A stretch of 64,000 bases of DNA from Algoriphagus lutimaris (GTDB lineage Bacteria > Bacteroidota > Bacteroidia > Cytophagales > Cyclobacteriaceae): the NCBI RefSeq assembly GCF_017051705.1, contig NZ_JAFIDJ010000001.1, forward strand, positions 806,001 through 870,000, given 5' to 3'. The notes beneath the pieces are model-generated. The model saw only the letters and a list, made by a program, of their open reading frames with translations, had not been told where the DNA came from and did not search any database. A program made the translations under genes and the position numbers. Shown here piece after piece: positions 52,072-59,621 of the stretch; position 1 is the stretch's first letter, and every line of letters begins with the position of its first letter.

Positions 52072-52239
52072 TATTTTGCCAATTTATCTTCATGCAAAAT
52101 ATCTTTTATTTTTCCAGCCACGATTTTCTGGCAATCCAAATTGTCTACAGATAGACTCTGCAACTGAAAATCTGTTGAAATAGAGGTTTGGCTGCGGTAG
52201 TTTTCACATATTTAATGCAATAGCCATGCCTCGTTCTTT

Positions 52240-52830
52240 TTAGGAGTTCTCTATTGAATTTGGTCGTTTAGGCAAATCCGTTAAAAAGCTTTCAATAATT
52301 TTATCTACAGTTTTTAGAACTTTTTTATCTTTCCCTTTTGGACTGGAAACTTCAGTCACTCCTGTTAAGGTCATTAAAAATTTGTCTTCCGCAGGATCAA
52401 TAAAATCAATAATTACCTGCAGGAGCTCATAGCTCGTAGTTTTTGTTCCATAGTTAGGGTTCATATAGCTTGAGGCGGCCCATGGATCCCAAACTCTATA
52501 TCCCCAATAAGGGTAGGGAGCGGGATAATTACTGGTCGTTCTTTTCCTAGGGTCCTCATTAGAGGTATATCGGATCACTAGGTCTGGTTTCTCTCTATCA
52601 TAGACAAAGCCTTGGGCTTCTAATGCCTCTTGTAAATGTATCTGTACTTGATGATCTATAAATTCAGATTTGAACTCTTTCATTCCTACTTCCTGATTGA
52701 TAATCACAAAAGAGGTATAGGGTCTGCTAACAGGTATTTCTGTGTTTTCTTTGAAAATATCTATGGAACTACAGGATGAAATGATTAATAGCAGAAGTCC
52801 TAATGCGTAATTGCGTTTAATCGAAAACAT
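52240..52830 (-). CDS. DUF4136-family lipoprotein
   Basis: 196 residues with lipoprotein signal (MFSIKRNYALGLLLLIISSC, Cys20). The mature domain has the DUF4136 features: R-P-Y-T-S-F near the start, a helix followed by L-E-A-Q-G-F-V-Y-D-R-E-K-P-D-L-V-I-R-Y (the family's 'P-D-L.V' element), a Tyr/Pro/Trp-rich loop (Y-P-A-P-Y-P-Y-W-G-Y-R-V-W) and G-T-L-type strands for insoluble-target families. Periplasmic or outer-membrane; function unknown. The upstream -7 box supports this start. Confidence 0.82.
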   Translation of the reverse strand: MFSIKRNYALGLLLLIISSCSSIDIFKENTEIPVSRPYTSFVIINQEVGMKEFKSEFIDHQVQIHLQEALEAQGFVYDREKPDLVIRYTSNEDPRKRTTSNYPAPYPYWGYRVWDPWAASSYMNPNYGTKTTSYELLQVIIDFIDPAEDKFLMTLTGVTEVSSPKGKDKKVLKTVDKIIESFLTDLPKRPNSIENS

Positions 52831-52872
52831 GTTGGGTAATATTTGGTCTTACTTGATACGAAATGCCCTAAC

Positions 52873-52880
52873 CAAAGTTA
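52873..52880 (-). promoter_or_regulatory. -7 element of the DUF4136 gene
   Basis: Minus-strand TAACTTTG, 43 bp upstream of the ATG. Confidence 0.5.
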
Positions 52881-52926
52881 GATTGGACTATATAAACGAA
52901 TATAATGAAAGGATTATTCCACAAAC

Positions 52927-52958
52927 TTGTTCTTGCCTAAGAATCATTGTTATTTTTG
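52927..52958 (+). promoter_or_regulatory. Promoter of the dCMP deaminase gene
   Basis: TTG (52927-52929) and TATTTTTG (52951-52958) separated by about 21 bp. Predicted transcript start near 52964, about 10 nt before the ATG at 52974. It excludes the alternative upstream start at 52947. Confidence 0.6.
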
Positions 52959-52973
52959 ACAAAATTTTCAAGC

Positions 52974-53456
52974 ATGCAAAAACCGGAATTTGACGATATT
53001 TTTATGGAATTGGCTGTCAACTTAGCCAAAAGGTCACATTGTATTAAAAAACATGTTGGGGCCGTTTTGACAAAGGAGACAAGAATCATTTCAATAGGAT
53101 ACAATGGTCCACCGGCAGGTACTCATAATTGTGATGTGGAATTTCCAGATCATGGATGCGCTAGAGATAGTAAAGGTAGCTGCTCTCTTGCGCTACATGC
53201 AGAGCAAAATGCAATTCTTTACGCTGTGAAAAATAATACTTCCGTAGAAGGCTCTACCTTATATGTAACACTTTCTCCTTGCTTGGCCTGTGCAAGAATC
53301 ATTTTTTCAATGGGAATTTCCAAAGTCGTATTTCTATATTCCTATGCAGAATATAAAGGAATAGGCTCCGACGAAGGGGTAGATTTCTTGAGGAAATTTG
53401 GGGTTCAAGTAGAAAAATATCCTGAGGAATTGTTGGTTCAGGATGATCTTATTTAA
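52974..53456 (+). CDS. Deoxycytidylate (dCMP) deaminase family protein
   Basis: Start at ATG 52974 (160 residues); the earlier in-frame ATG overlaps the promoter. Zinc-dependent deaminase: His75 and Glu77 in L-H-A-E-Q-N-A-I-L, Cys103 and Cys106 in S-P-C-L-A-C-A. G-Y-N-G-P-P-A-G-T-H-N-C is the nucleotide-binding loop of dCMP deaminases (ComEB/Dcd-type). It supplies dUMP for thymidylate synthesis. The 3' end overlaps the convergent murB by 4 bp. Confidence 0.9.
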   Translation: MQKPEFDDIFMELAVNLAKRSHCIKKHVGAVLTKETRIISIGYNGPPAGTHNCDVEFPDHGCARDSKGSCSLALHAEQNAILYAVKNNTSVEGSTLYVTLSPCLACARIIFSMGISKVVFLYSYAEYKGIGSDEGVDFLRKFGVQVEKYPEELLVQDDLI

Positions 53457-54466
53457 ATAAAGTTTACTTCAGCCTTGAGTTGGATTCCAAACTTATCGTA
53501 AACGGAAGACTGAATATTTTCAGCCAGCTCCTTAATATCACTCCCTTTACTTTCCCCGTAATTAACTAAAACTAGGGGTTGCTTGGTGTGTACTCCTGTT
53601 TCACCAAAGCGCTTACCTTTCCAACCGCTCTTTTCAATTAACCAAGCAGCTGGAACTTTTTTTCCTTCTGGCACATCGTAACCAGGGATATCCGTAAATG
53701 TTTCTTTCAGTGCATCCCATTCTTCTTCGGAAATTGTTGGGTTTTTAAAGAATGAGCCTGCATTTCCGATTTCTTTAGGATCAGGAAGCTTGGACTGCCT
53801 TATTTTAATTACAGCATCGCTGATTGCTTGAATGGACAATTCTTCATTTCCGCTTTCTTTGAGTGTTTCTTGAATAGTGCCATACTCAATATTGAATTTA
53901 GGTTTTTTATTCAATTGATAGGTTACGGAAGTGATGATGTATTGACCTTGTAACTCATTTTTAAAAACACTTTCCCTATATCCAAATTTACATTCCTCCT
54001 TAGTGAACTCCTTTTGTTCAAGGTTAGCTCTGTTTAAAGCTCTAAGACTATGAAAAACATCTTTAATTTCTACGCCATATGCTCCAATGTTCTGCATGGG
54101 GGAGGCTCCTACTGTTCCTGGAATAAGCGATAGGTTTTCTATTCCAGCCCAACCTTGAGAAATGGCATATAAAACAAATGAATGCCAATTTTCTCCTGCT
54201 CCAACTTTTACCCATACATGATCATCATCTTCATTCACTACCTCAATACCAGATATTTCAATTTTAATTACCAGTGAGTTGATATTCTGTGTTAAAAGAA
54301 TATTGCTACCTCCTCCTAAAATAAAAACCTCAAGTCCCCTATTTCTGGACCATATTAAAGACTCAATTAATTGTTCTCTTGAATTAACACTAGTAAAAAA
54401 TCTGGCTTTTTTATCTAAGCCAAACGTATTAAAGGGTTTAAGGGAAATGTTTTCTTGTATATTCAT
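53453..54466 (-). CDS. murB: UDP-N-acetylmuramate dehydrogenase
   Basis: Start at the ATG ending at 54466 (MNIQENISLKPFNTFG), which fits MurB N-termini; the ORF is open ten residues further. FAD-dependent reduction of enolpyruvyl-UDP-GlcNAc in peptidoglycan synthesis. FAD-binding block G-G-G-S-N-I-L-L, P-G-T-V-G-A-S-P-M-Q-N-I-G-A-Y-G, catalytic K-F-G-Y-R-E-S-V-F and the active-site Ser in N-A-G-S-F-F-K-N-P. At 337 residues it is the E. coli-like type I form. Confidence 0.95.
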   Translation of the reverse strand: MNIQENISLKPFNTFGLDKKARFFTSVNSREQLIESLIWSRNRGLEVFILGGGSNILLTQNINSLVIKIEISGIEVVNEDDDHVWVKVGAGENWHSFVLYAISQGWAGIENLSLIPGTVGASPMQNIGAYGVEIKDVFHSLRALNRANLEQKEFTKEECKFGYRESVFKNELQGQYIITSVTYQLNKKPKFNIEYGTIQETLKESGNEELSIQAISDAVIKIRQSKLPDPKEIGNAGSFFKNPTISEEEWDALKETFTDIPGYDVPEGKKVPAAWLIEKSGWKGKRFGETGVHTKQPLVLVNYGESKGSDIKELAENIQSSVYDKFGIQLKAEVNFI

Positions 54467-54471
54467 GAAGG

Positions 54472-54501
54472 AAATCTTGTATTGCGAAATAAACAAGATT
54501 T
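54472..54501. promoter_or_regulatory. Inverted repeat upstream of murB
   Basis: AAATCTTGT - 12 nt - ACAAGATTT, perfect 9-bp arms. It lies in the leader region of murB and about 40 bp upstream of the divergent aspartoacylase-like gene. Possible operator or mRNA hairpin. Confidence 0.5.
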
Positions 54502-54543
54502 GGTCAGATAAGAAATGAAATTTTCATTCCTTTCACATATTTC

Positions 54544-55488
54544 ATGAAAGAATTAATACTAAATGGGGTCAGAATTAGACCTGGGCAAAACTTAAATTTA
54601 GAGTTGCCAATCGCAAAACTTCCCACTCACACACTGATTGATTTACCGATTTTCATTCGATCGGCTAAGAAACCCGGTCCCGTGGTTCTAATATCAGGTG
54701 GGATTCATGGAGATGAAATCAATGGAATTGCAACAGCCAAAAAGATTCTGGAGGAAGTAGATGAAAATTTAGTGTTACGAAAAGGGACCCTGATCATTAT
54801 GCCTTTAGTGAATATCTATGGGTTCTTGTCTAATAGTCGAACTTTCCCCGATGGTAGGGATTTAAACCGGAGTTTTCCTGGGAGTAAGAAAGGTTCTTTG
54901 GCTTCTCAGATCGCTTATATTTTAAGTAATGAGATCATTCCTTTGATTGATTATGGCGTTGACTTTCATACTGGAGGGAGAATGCTGACCAATTACCCCC
55001 AAATCAGAGTGGATTATAGTGATCAAGAAGCTTTAAACCTAGCTAAATCCTTTGGATCCCGTTTTGTGGTCAATTCAAAGTATATCGAAAAATCATTTCG
55101 AAAATCTGCATATAAATCTAATAAACGTATTTTAGTGTATGAGGGAGGAGAGTCCATGCGATTAGATGAGTTTGCCATTGAGGAAGGAGTACAAGGAACT
55201 AAGAGGCTTCTTGCTAGTTTAGGAATGATTGATAATTTATCGGATCCCACTCACACGATTTTCCTAAATGGAAGTGACTGGATAAGAGCCAAGGCCTCAG
55301 GAATTTTTAATTCCAATATTCAGTTAGGTGAAGCCGTGAAAAAAGGACAGGTGCTAGCCAAAATATCTGATCCTTATGGTCAAGTAAAAATTCCCGTCAA
55401 AGCACCTTCAAATGGCTTTGTCATTGGAATAAACAATATGCCTGTGATTAATGTGGGGGATGCCTTAATTCATGTAGGAAAAGAATAA
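54544..55488 (+). CDS. Aspartoacylase/succinylglutamate-desuccinylase family zinc hydrolase
   Basis: A 314-residue M14-type protein. Zinc ligands are seen in I-S-G-G-I-H-G-D-E-I-N-G (His, Glu) and in D-F-H-T-G-G (His). R-D-L-N-R-S-F-P-G is the substrate Arg block. The C-terminal part (about 240-314) is a beta-rich biotinyl-like domain (G-E-A-V-K-K-G-Q-V-L-A-K-I-S-D), as in many bacterial members. It probably removes an acyl or N-terminal amide group from an amino acid; the specific substrate is unknown. It is 34 bp before egtB on the same strand. Confidence 0.88.
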   Translation: MKELILNGVRIRPGQNLNLELPIAKLPTHTLIDLPIFIRSAKKPGPVVLISGGIHGDEINGIATAKKILEEVDENLVLRKGTLIIMPLVNIYGFLSNSRTFPDGRDLNRSFPGSKKGSLASQIAYILSNEIIPLIDYGVDFHTGGRMLTNYPQIRVDYSDQEALNLAKSFGSRFVVNSKYIEKSFRKSAYKSNKRILVYEGGESMRLDEFAIEEGVQGTKRLLASLGMIDNLSDPTHTIFLNGSDWIRAKASGIFNSNIQLGEAVKKGQVLAKISDPYGQVKIPVKAPSNGFVIGINNMPVINVGDALIHVGKE

Positions 55489-55522
55489 TTTGAAACTTTA
55501 AACTGTTAACCCTATAACTTTT

Positions 55523-56668
55523 ATGCGTGTTGATGAACAATTCAAACACATTAGAAACCACTCTTTATTCCTTTGTAGGGATTTGATTACTGAAGACTTT
55601 AGCCTTCAGGCATCAGAAGAAGTAAGTCCCCCCAAATGGCATTTAGCTCATACCACCTGGTTTTTTGAACAATTCATTTTGATACCTTTTGCGCAAGCAT
55701 ACCATGTTAAGCATCCTCAATTCAACTTTTTATTCAATTCGTATTATAATTCATTAGGTACCAGAACCGCTAGAAATCAAAGGGGCTTGATGACCAGACC
55801 CTCTGTCGCTGAAGTGTTTGAATACAGGGAATATGTAGACCAAGCCATGCTGGAATTGATTGCTCAAGGGAAAGAGGAGGTGATGTCTTTAGTGGTCTTG
55901 GGGCTAAATCATGAGCAGCAACATCAAGAGCTTTTGTTAACCGATTTGAAATTCAGCCTTTGGTTTAACCCCTTAAATATCTCGGTAATGGATATAGGAG
56001 AATATGTAATTCCAAATTCTAGTCCATGGGTAGGAAAAGAAGAAGGAATCTATGAAGTAGGCTATAAGGGAAATGGATTCTGTTTTGATAATGAAATGAA
56101 CGCCCATAAAGTCTATCTAAATGCTTATAGAATTTCGGGGAATTTGGTTACAAATGAAGAATACTTGGAGTTTATTAATGCAGAGGGATATCATAATCCA
56201 ACTTACTGGCATGAAGAAGGTTGGGCTTGGGTTCAGCATCAAAAAATAAAAGCTCCTTTGTATTGGGAGCCTTTAGAGAATTCATGGGCTTATTATACTC
56301 TGAATGGCAAAAAGTCTATTGAATTAAAAGCCCCTGTGGCTCATGTGAGTTTCTATGAGGCTTCTGCCTTTGCAAATTGGAAGGGGAAAAGGTTGCCTAC
56401 TGAATTTGAATGGGAGGTAGCACAACGTGATTTTCATTGGGGTTCGAGATGGGAATGGACCAATTCAGCGTATTTGCCCTATCCAGGATTTAAAATTGCA
56501 CCAGGAGCATTAGGTGAATACAATGGTAAATTTATGGTCAATCAAATGGTGCTGAGAGGAGCCTCTGTAGCTACTCCTGAAAATCATTCGAGACCCACTT
56601 ATAGAAATTTTTTTCATCCTCATTTCCGTTGGCAATTTATGGGGATCAGATTAGCCGAATCAATATAA
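55523..56668 (+). CDS. egtB: Ergothioneine biosynthesis sulfoxide synthase EgtB
   Basis: Non-heme iron enzyme joining trimethylhistidine (hercynine) to a thiol donor with O2. The N-terminal DinB_2-type domain holds the iron His residues: H-L-A-H-T-T-W-F-F-E (about 40-49) and N-H-E-Q-Q-H-Q-E-L-L. The C-terminal FGE-sulfatase domain contains R-L-P-T-E-F-E-W-E and the end N-F-F-H-P-H-F-R-W-Q-F-M-G-I-R-L-A. An adjacent Tyr pair (Y74-Y75 in F-N-S-Y-Y-N) may be catalytic, by analogy with Cys-using EgtB. At 381 residues it is shorter than mycobacterial EgtB. Confidence 0.92.
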   Translation: MRVDEQFKHIRNHSLFLCRDLITEDFSLQASEEVSPPKWHLAHTTWFFEQFILIPFAQAYHVKHPQFNFLFNSYYNSLGTRTARNQRGLMTRPSVAEVFEYREYVDQAMLELIAQGKEEVMSLVVLGLNHEQQHQELLLTDLKFSLWFNPLNISVMDIGEYVIPNSSPWVGKEEGIYEVGYKGNGFCFDNEMNAHKVYLNAYRISGNLVTNEEYLEFINAEGYHNPTYWHEEGWAWVQHQKIKAPLYWEPLENSWAYYTLNGKKSIELKAPVAHVSFYEASAFANWKGKRLPTEFEWEVAQRDFHWGSRWEWTNSAYLPYPGFKIAPGALGEYNGKFMVNQMVLRGASVATPENHSRPTYRNFFHPHFRWQFMGIRLAESI

Positions 56669-56669
56669 T

Positions 56670-57635
56670 ATGAGTTCAAAAAATTTAGATTTCGGATCCT
56701 TTGCCCAAGATGTAATGCTGGGCTTAAGTTCCTATCCAAAAACCCTTCCTTCAAAATATTTTTATGATGAGAAAGGGGATAAGTTGTTTCAGGAAATCAT
56801 GAATCTCCCTGAATATTATCTTACTAGAAAAGAATTTGAGATTTTTGAAAATCAGCATGAAGAAATTCTAAGGCCAATTTTGAACCTAGGTCAATATTTT
56901 AACCTGGTAGAATTAGGCGCCGGAGATGGGCTTAAGACAAAAATTTTCCTTCAATACTTAATCAAAGAAAAAGCTGATTTCGAGTATTTTCCGATAGATT
57001 TTTCGGCTACAGTCTTAGAGGAGTTGAAATTAACTCTGAAAACTGAATTTCCTGGATTAACTGTTTCTACCATTAAAGATACTTACAGAGGTTCCTTGAT
57101 AAAGCGGGATTGGGATAATGGTAGGCCAAATTTGATTTTGTTTTTAGGCTCAAATCTTGGGAATTTTAGTTTGGAGGAAGCCTATGATATTTTAAATCAT
57201 TTACGAATCGGAGCCAATCATCAAGATTTTGTATTGTTAGGATTGGATTTAAAGAAGAATCCCCAAACCATTTTAGATGCTTATCATGATTCAAAAGGGG
57301 TGACCAAAGCGTTTAATTTAAATCTTTTGGATAGGATTAACAGAGAACTTGATGGTGATATCAATAGGGAGAATTTCATTCATTGGCCAACCTATGAACC
57401 TGTATCTGGAGAATGCAGGAGTTATTTGGTCTCGATGGTTGAACAAACGATTAATTTAAAAGCCCTGGACCAGTCTTTTCATTTTGATGCATTTGAACCC
57501 ATATTCACGGAGATAAGCAAGAAGTACAGTCTATCAGAGATTGATGATTTGGCTGTAAAAGGAGGATTTCGAACTGTAAAAAGTTTTACGGATAAGGAGA
57601 ATTACTTTGCGAATATTTTGTGGCAAAGACTCTAA
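56670..57635 (+). CDS. egtD: L-histidine N-alpha-methyltransferase EgtD
   Basis: SAM-dependent trimethylation of histidine to hercynine, the first step of ergothioneine synthesis. Family blocks L-P-S-K-Y-F-Y-D-E-K-G-D-K-L-F-Q-E-I at the N-terminus, the SAM loop L-V-E-L-G-A-G-D-G-L-K-T, then F-L-G-S-N-L-G-N-F and the histidine-site end region. 321 residues, complete. Starts one base after the egtB stop, so the two are translationally coupled. Confidence 0.95.
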   Translation: MSSKNLDFGSFAQDVMLGLSSYPKTLPSKYFYDEKGDKLFQEIMNLPEYYLTRKEFEIFENQHEEILRPILNLGQYFNLVELGAGDGLKTKIFLQYLIKEKADFEYFPIDFSATVLEELKLTLKTEFPGLTVSTIKDTYRGSLIKRDWDNGRPNLILFLGSNLGNFSLEEAYDILNHLRIGANHQDFVLLGLDLKKNPQTILDAYHDSKGVTKAFNLNLLDRINRELDGDINRENFIHWPTYEPVSGECRSYLVSMVEQTINLKALDQSFHFDAFEPIFTEISKKYSLSEIDDLAVKGGFRTVKSFTDKENYFANILWQRL

Positions 57636-57639
57636 ATCA

Positions 57640-57674
57640 AAAAAAGGCATCCAGTAAACTTGGATGCCTTTTTT
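57640..57674. terminator. Bidirectional terminator between egtD and phosphohexomutase
   Basis: AAAAAAGGCATCCA/TGGATGCCTTTTTT stem (57640-57653/57661-57674), 7-nt loop, A- and T-runs on both sides. Confidence 0.9.
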
Positions 57675-57688
57675 AATACTAATAGAAG

Positions 57689-59419
57689 TTAACTGAAGTA
57701 CTGCTTTAATCCTTCTAATCTTTCTACCAATTCCTTTTCTGTGCTTCGATAGGCAGACCTGCTTGATAATTCAGTGTTGACCGAAAAATAATATTTAATC
57801 TTTGGTTCGGTACCTGATGGTCTTGCTGAAATTTTGCTTCCATCCGCCAAATAAAACTGCATGACATTGGACTTGTCCAATTCAAGAGGTACAACCTTTC
57901 CTGAATCTACATAAGTGATGGTACTGGCTTTGACATCCACAATTCTTTCCACTTTCTGAGAATTCATTTCTTTTGGTGGATTTTGCCTAAAACCATTCAT
58001 AAGAGCCTGAATTTGTTCTGCACCATCTTTTCCTTTTTTCGTCACTGAAATTAGGTTTTCCTTGTAGAAACCAAATTGCTCATATATTTCAGCAAGTACA
58101 TCAAATACGGTTTTTCCTTTTGATTTATAGTAAGCTACGACTTCAGCTACCATGGCACATGCACTAACTCCATCTTTGTCTCGGACAAAATCACCCACTA
58201 AGTAGCCATAGGACTCTTCACCACCTCCAATGAATTTTTTAATACCTTCTAATTCTCTGATGATTGCTGCAATATTTTTAAAGCCTGTCAATACGGAGAA
58301 ACATTCCACATCAAAACCTGCACATATTTTGTCAATCAATTCTGTGGTCACAATGGTATTGACCATAAACTGATTTCCATCGAGTTTTCCTGCTTCTTTC
58401 CACTTACTCAATAAGTAATAGGTCAACAAAGACCCTGTTTGATTTCCATTGAGCAGTTCATATTCCCCTGATTCATTCGGTACAGCTGCTGCATATCGAT
58501 CTCCGTCGGGATCACAGGCCAAAATCAACTCTGCACCTACTTCTTTTCCTAATTTAACAGAAAGCGTTAATGCTTCTGCCTCTTCAGGATTCGGGTACAC
58601 TACTGTTGGGAAGGTTCCATCTGGTTCTGCTTGTTCCTTCACAATATGTACATTTTCAAAACCAAATGTTTTGATAGCTGCCGGTACCATTTTGCCTGAA
58701 GCTCCATGAATAGGAGAGAAGACAATTGGTAAGTCTTTTTGTTGTTTGATTTCCTCAGGGGATAAACTGAGGCTTTTCACTTTCTCTAGATAAATGGCAT
58801 CAAAATCCTCCTCTATGTAACTGAATAACTCATCTTGTTTATTCCAGTTGACCTGATCAAAAGATGTGATTTTCTGAACTTCTTTAATGATGTTGGTATC
58901 ATGTGGAGCGACTACTTGAGCTCCATCATCCCAATAGGCTTTGTATCCATTGTATTCTTTTGGGTTATGGGATGCAGTAATCATGACTCCACTTTTACAG
59001 CCATAATGTCTTACAGCAAATGAAAGCATAGGCGTAGGCCGCATGTCTTTAAAGTATAAAACTTTAATTCCGTTAGCAGTCAAAACATTCGCTGTGGTGG
59101 TCGCAAATAAAGTATTATTGATCCTACTATCATGAGTAATCGCTACTTTGATTTCTTCACCTTCAAAGCACTTCAATAAATAGTTGGCCAGTCCTTGGGT
59201 AGCCATTCCGATGGTATAAATATTCATTCGGTTGGTTCCAACTCCCATTAAACCTCTCAAACCTCCTGTTCCGAATTCAAGATCTTGATAAAATGAATCA
59301 ACCAACTCGGTTGGATTATCATTTATCAGCGTCTTGATCTGTTTCTTAGTATCTTCATCGATGTTTCCATTCAGCCAACTTTGGGCTTTTTCGAGTATGG
59401 CAGGGTCTAGTGCGCTCAT
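57689..59419 (-). CDS. Phosphoglucomutase/phosphomannomutase family (PgcA-type)
   Basis: Interconverts hexose-1- and hexose-6-phosphates. Four-domain alpha-D-phosphohexomutase of 576 residues. The catalytic phosphoserine is in T-A-S-H-N-P-K-E-Y-N-G-Y-K, metal loop C-D-P-D-G-D-R-Y, sugar loop G-G-G-E-E-S-Y-G-Y and phosphate loop R-P-S-G-T-E-P-K. The long form resembles PgcA of Bacillus, which supplies glucose-1-phosphate for envelope glycans. Confidence 0.93.
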   Translation of the reverse strand: MSALDPAILEKAQSWLNGNIDEDTKKQIKTLINDNPTELVDSFYQDLEFGTGGLRGLMGVGTNRMNIYTIGMATQGLANYLLKCFEGEEIKVAITHDSRINNTLFATTTANVLTANGIKVLYFKDMRPTPMLSFAVRHYGCKSGVMITASHNPKEYNGYKAYWDDGAQVVAPHDTNIIKEVQKITSFDQVNWNKQDELFSYIEEDFDAIYLEKVKSLSLSPEEIKQQKDLPIVFSPIHGASGKMVPAAIKTFGFENVHIVKEQAEPDGTFPTVVYPNPEEAEALTLSVKLGKEVGAELILACDPDGDRYAAAVPNESGEYELLNGNQTGSLLTYYLLSKWKEAGKLDGNQFMVNTIVTTELIDKICAGFDVECFSVLTGFKNIAAIIRELEGIKKFIGGGEESYGYLVGDFVRDKDGVSACAMVAEVVAYYKSKGKTVFDVLAEIYEQFGFYKENLISVTKKGKDGAEQIQALMNGFRQNPPKEMNSQKVERIVDVKASTITYVDSGKVVPLELDKSNVMQFYLADGSKISARPSGTEPKIKYYFSVNTELSSRSAYRSTEKELVERLEGLKQYFS

Positions 59420-59621
59420 ATGTTAAAAATTTCTTTGAAATCTAATTTATAGAAAATGTGAAATAAAGCCATTTTATCACAAAAAATCCTTCTCTTTTTT
59501 TACTTGAATATTTTTTAAAGCTCCTTACTTTGAATAGGTAATTATTTTTAGCTTTTGAAAAGGATTTTTTTAAGCGTAGAATAAAACTATTTTTAAGGAG
59601 TTCTATCACCCTCTCAAATTA

